Shown here piece by piece: positions 44,801 through 47,542 of a DNA stretch of 47,542 bases. A program made the translations under genes and the position numbers. The stretch's first letter is position 1; the number at the start of each line of letters is the position of its first letter. The stretch is from Duncaniella muris (GTDB taxonomy: Bacteria; Bacteroidota; Bacteroidia; Bacteroidales; Muribaculaceae), in assembly GCF_003024805.1 (NCBI RefSeq), contig NZ_PUEC01000028.1, positions 1 to 47,542 on the forward strand, given 5' to 3'. A model generated the notes under the pieces. It was not told where the DNA came from. It made no database searches and worked only from the letters and a program-made list of their open reading frames with translations.

Positions 44801-46066
44801 ATGCAGATTAATCTTCAGGAACTGCCTGATGAGATAGTTCAGGCCAAACAGCGCTATGGGATTGTCGGCAATGCGCCCGGCCTTTTGGCTGCGGTGTCGC
44901 GGGCCATCCAGGTTGCGCCGATTGATCTTTCGGTTCTTGTGACCGGCGAGAGCGGTACCGGCAAGGAGTTTTTTCCGAAGATAATTCACGGTTTCTCGCC
45001 ACGGAAACATAACAAATACATAGCTGTCAACTGCGGGGCCATTCCGGAGGGTACGATTGATTCGGAACTTTTCGGTCATGAGAAAGGCTCGTTTACCGGT
45101 GCGGTCTCTTCGCGAAAAGGATATTTCGAGGAGGCCGATGGCGGCACTATATTTCTCGACGAAGTGGCGGAGTTGCCTCTCACCACTCAGGCACGACTGT
45201 TGAGAGTGCTTGAGAGCGGCGAGTTCCTGAAAGTGGGTTCTTCTACAGTTCAGAAGTCAAACGTGCGCATTGTGGCGGCTACTAATGTTGACATGGCAAA
45301 AGCCGTAGCTGATGGTCGCTTCAGAGAGGATCTGTATTATCGATTGTCAACGGTGTCTATTCACATCCCTCCGCTTCGCGACCGTGGGGCGGATATCGCA
45401 CTTCTGGCGCGTAAGTTTGCCTCGGATTTTTCTGAACGCTATGCGATGCCGGCGGTGGCGCTTGACGAAAGCGCGCGCGGGGTACTGATGAGATATCGCT
45501 GGCCCGGCAATGTAAGGCAGCTGAAAAATGTGGTCGAACAGATTGCCTTATTCGAGTCAGGTCGTGAAGTCGGAGCTGACGATGTGATGTCGTTCCTTCC
45601 AGCCGGAAGTCTCAATTATGTCCCTGTGGCCTCTTCTGTTGATCCGCATCATGACTATGCTTCTGAACGCGAAGCTCTTTTCGGGATGATATTGCGTCTT
45701 CAGCAGCAGATCGAGGCTCTTAATTCGCGGATTGAGGCTCTGGATAATGGCGGATCTGCTTCTCGTGGCACATCATATCAGTCTATCGAAGAGGTTGAAC
45801 CATCTGAGAGCCTGGTAAGGTCGATAGTGAAGTTTCAGCCCTTTGCTTCGCCATTGAACCGTGACGTTATAGTTGCAGACTCTGTTCCGTCTTTCCGCTC
45901 CGGTGGGATGGGAGATGTTGTGCCTGCTACTCTTGAAGAAACCGAGCGTGACACAATCCGTCGGGCTCTTGAGCGTAATGGTGGAAAGCGCAAAGACGCT
46001 GCCAGAGAACTGAAAATATCCGAGCGTACTCTCTATCGCAAAATCAAGGAGTATGGCATTGAATAG
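44801..46066 (+). CDS. Sigma-54-dependent transcriptional activator
   Basis: 421 aa from ATG 44801; TTG 44771 is a less likely start. There is no receiver or other sensor domain: the AAA+ domain begins at about 20. Walker A is GESGTGKE (K55), Walker B is GGTIFLDEV, and the sigma-54 contact loop reads GSFTGA (96-101) in place of GAFTGA. The arginine-finger region FREDLYYRL and the sensor-2 WPGNVRQLKN follow. A linker with coiled-coil heptads (LRLQQQIEALNSRIEALDNG) leads to a Fis-type HTH (GKRKDAARELKISERTLYRKI). It shares a transcript with the acyltransferase. Targets are unknown. Confidence 0.92.
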   Translation: MQINLQELPDEIVQAKQRYGIVGNAPGLLAAVSRAIQVAPIDLSVLVTGESGTGKEFFPKIIHGFSPRKHNKYIAVNCGAIPEGTIDSELFGHEKGSFTGAVSSRKGYFEEADGGTIFLDEVAELPLTTQARLLRVLESGEFLKVGSSTVQKSNVRIVAATNVDMAKAVADGRFREDLYYRLSTVSIHIPPLRDRGADIALLARKFASDFSERYAMPAVALDESARGVLMRYRWPGNVRQLKNVVEQIALFESGREVGADDVMSFLPAGSLNYVPVASSVDPHHDYASEREALFGMILRLQQQIEALNSRIEALDNGGSASRGTSYQSIEEVEPSESLVRSIVKFQPFASPLNRDVIVADSVPSFRSGGMGDVVPATLEETERDTIRRALERNGGKRKDAARELKISERTLYRKIKEYGIE

Positions 46067-46087
46067 AGATTTGGATGGTATTTGGAA

Positions 46088-46134
46088 AAAAGCAGGGCCG
46101 AAATTTCACGGATGAAATTTCGGCCCTGCTTTTT
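46088..46134. terminator. Bidirectional terminator
   Basis: AAAAGCAGGGCCGAAATTTC (from 46088) and its complement (to about 46134) form a perfect stem of about 21 bp around CGGA, with A and T runs at its foot. It separates the convergent sigma-54 activator and DUF1460 genes. Confidence 0.9.
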
Positions 46135-46149
46135 ATATTATGGTGTTGA

Positions 46150-47028
46150 TTACTGTGTCTGCAGACGCAGTACCCGGATGCCTGTCAGTTGGTGGGCTTT
46201 GCGCATGTATTCTGTCAGCGGGAGCTTATCGATGACAACTTTGTCTTCTTTTGATGATGCGTGTAGCAGATGTGGGCCGTCTTTTTCTATTACGAGTATC
46301 CCAACATGGCTCACGTCAAGACCGTTTGTTTTTGTGGTGAGTGCCACTATGTCACCTCCTTTGAGTGCGTTGATGATTGGTTTGCTTGAGAGGCGGGCCG
46401 ATTTGATGTAGGGGAATCGGTGAGATCTGTAGCCAACCTCCATGTTCTTGATTCCTTCAAATGTGGCGGAGTCGCTGAGAGCCGGGTATTTTGAACGGTT
46501 GCGCGACATAAAGTCGAGGGTCTTGATCTGAACGTCTGATTGAGGTATTCTGCCGGTTACATCTTTTATATAGCCACGGTGTGTATTTGTTATCACCCAG
46601 TCACTGATATAGTGTAGGCGCGAGGCATATCCGTCGGCGTATCCGTTACGATAGCGGATTGTTTCAAGCATGTCCAGAAAGTCAATCCATGAGCAGCGGT
46701 GGTTTTCTACCGTTAGCGCCAAGGCTACTACCGTTTCCACGAAAGTGGTACAATCCATTTCTTCCAGATTTACCGTGAGCGCTTCAGGTGATCCTTCGAG
46801 TGTTCCGGATTTATATGGAGTGCCTATAAATTCGCGACCGATGAATTCGACTAACTGATTCGGATTGCTGGCGCATAGATCGGTGGCTTTGACCAGGATT
46901 CTGGTTATGGTTGTGGTGTCGGCCGCTTCATTGTGCCATCTCACTTCGTGTGGGTCTGCTGCGAGAACATTGGCGGGCAATATAATAAGTAATAATATAA
47001 ATATAATATAGGTGTAGGCTTTGTTCAT
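46150..47028 (-). CDS. DUF1460 / NlpC-P60-type cell-wall amidase
   Basis: 292 aa. Signal peptide 1-23 (ends VLAAD). Catalytic Cys C93 is in EEMDCTTFVET and the His is H241 in LDVSHVGIL, the order expected of papain-like NlpC/P60 amidases. Characterised DUF1460 members in Bacteroides cleave the N-acetylmuramoyl-L-Ala bond of anhydro-muropeptides, so periplasmic murein recycling is likely. It is a single gene with its own promoter (47093-47124). Confidence 0.9.
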   Translation of the reverse strand: MNKAYTYIIFILLLIILPANVLAADPHEVRWHNEAADTTTITRILVKATDLCASNPNQLVEFIGREFIGTPYKSGTLEGSPEALTVNLEEMDCTTFVETVVALALTVENHRCSWIDFLDMLETIRYRNGYADGYASRLHYISDWVITNTHRGYIKDVTGRIPQSDVQIKTLDFMSRNRSKYPALSDSATFEGIKNMEVGYRSHRFPYIKSARLSSKPIINALKGGDIVALTTKTNGLDVSHVGILVIEKDGPHLLHASSKEDKVVIDKLPLTEYMRKAHQLTGIRVLRLQTQ

Positions 47029-47092
47029 GGTTGCGCTTGGCTTTCTTGGTTCTTTTATTGTATTGTTGAGTTGAATGCGGAATTGTGTAGCC

Positions 47093-47124
47093 CAAAATTA
47101 CTCAAAAGTTCCGTCTTAGCCAAA
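47093..47124 (-). promoter_or_regulatory. Promoter of the DUF1460 gene
   Basis: On the minus strand TTTG (47124-47121), a 20-nt spacer and TAATTTTG (47100-47093). Start near 47086, about 58 nt before the ATG. Confidence 0.7.
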
Positions 47125-47149
47125 TTGAGATGTCGTTTTGGAGCGTATT

Positions 47150-47254
47150 TGTTAAAATAGGGTGGGATAAAACCTCAAAATCGCGCTTAAGTGTTAAAAT
47201 TCTGTTAAAACATCGTGAGATATTTGGAAGGAATTGGGGAAATGTCTACCTTTG
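47150..47254 (+). promoter_or_regulatory. Upstream promoter P1 with AT-rich upstream region
   Basis: TTTG (47223-47226), a 20-nt spacer and TACCTTTG (47247-47254). Three GTTAAAA words at about 47150-47212 could act as an UP element. A second promoter follows 147 bp on. Confidence 0.75.
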
Positions 47255-47369
47255 CACTCGCTTTTGAGAAGCAAGGCCTGCAGCGGCAGACTGATAGAAG
47301 ATATAACGCTGGAAATGGTAGATCGGTTCGCCGATCAAATCTTAAGAAAGGTTAAAATCTTCAGAAAAA

Positions 47370-47401
47370 TTTGCGAGATTCAAATAAGGGTTGTACCTTT
47401 G
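47370..47401 (+). promoter_or_regulatory. Downstream promoter P2
   Basis: TTTG (47370-47373), a 20-nt spacer and TACCTTTG (47394-47401), again a perfect match. Between P1 and P2 lies a short UUCG-loop hairpin, GATCGG/CCGATC (47321-47336). Confidence 0.75.
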
Positions 47402-47542
47402 CAAAGTTTTCCACTGGCCGCCACGGCGATCGAGAAAGCAACGAGAGAACATTGAAAGATTTACAATAGACATGAAAGTAGTACAAGAGTCATTTTTAGG
47501 AAATGCACTCTGTCAATTTCAAAGTTAGATCGCAATAGATTG
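47402..47542 (+). other. Probable rRNA operon leader, cut by the window end
   Basis: After P2 the sequence has no start codon opening a credible gene. It contains GAACATTGAAAGATTTACA and GTAGTACAAGAGTC, which resemble sequences I recall just upstream of 16S rRNA in Bacteroidales. No 16S start (AGAGTTTGATC) is reached. Tandem perfect promoters support an rRNA operon, but this is inference. Confidence 0.5.

Noticed and set aside
1-47542. CRISPR array, restriction or other defence system
   Set aside because: No regularly spaced direct repeats, cas, restriction, toxin-antitoxin or retron genes were found on either strand.

Overview
The window looks like a Bacteroidales chromosome, most likely Muribaculaceae or a close relative. 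The tmRNA tag peptide is GENNYALAA. Promoters follow the Bacteroidetes primary-sigma pattern (TTTG, 19-21 nt, TAnnTTTG), and no Shine-Dalgarno sequences are apparent. Genes typical of the group are present: RprX/RprY, methylmalonyl-CoA mutase MutA/MutB, a serine palmitoyltransferase, a DUF1460 amidase and M64 and PL1 secreted enzymes. No plasmid, phage or CRISPR locus is visible. The only mobile-DNA trace is a short repeat cluster at the left edge, downstream of the tmRNA gene.

Layout. 1-526: gene-free, with repeats, a long hairpin and the tmRNA terminator. 527-922 (-): tmRNA. 1046-4462 (-): secreted alpha/beta hydrolase and the RprXY two-component system. 4834-5400 (+): AhpC. 5600-7704 (-): a small lipoprotein and a lipoprotein/TPR/TM/HTH-like protein. 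7955-14024 (-): prfA, pyrF, uvrB, ygiQ. 14271-19288 (+): threonine operon thrA, a phosphoglycerate-mutase-like probable homoserine kinase, thrC. 19377-19964 (+): GYF_2/TM2 membrane protein. 20215-24240 (+): mutA-mutB. 24422-25594 (+): iron alcohol dehydrogenase. 25800-31221 (+): two secreted PL1-type lyases in tandem, the second fused to a complete M64 metallopeptidase. 31411-31665 (+): zinc-free L31. 32016-34570 (+): LysM/periplasmic-binding protein and an outer-membrane beta-barrel. 34666-35511 (-): SDR oxidoreductase. 35660-35857 (+): possible small RNA. 35913-37781 (-): LytS/LytTR two-component system. 38081-40935 (-): rplM-rpsI-rpsB-tsf. 41304-42239 (+): YitT transporter. 42474-43661 (-): serine palmitoyltransferase. 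43903-46066 (+): lysophospholipid acyltransferase and sigma-54 activator. 46150-47028 (-): DUF1460 amidase. 47223-47542 (+): tandem promoters and a leader that probably belongs to an rRNA operon starting just past the window.

How the genes work together. The threonine operon takes aspartate to threonine, with the PGM-like protein filling the homoserine kinase step. MutAB serves the succinate-to-propionate route. The ribosomal operon, RF1, tmRNA, L31 and the presumed rRNA leader are translation functions. The lyase pair is the accessory cluster: extracellular attack on a uronic-acid polysaccharide, joined in one polypeptide to a protease. No SusC/SusD or sugar-catabolism genes flank it.

The best candidate for something new is the PL1-M64 fusion. 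Next come the palindrome covering the LysM-gene promoter, the 20-bp hairpin abutting the uvrB start codon, and the small-RNA candidate near 35.7 kb. All assignments come from reading the sequence and remembered family features; no searches were run.
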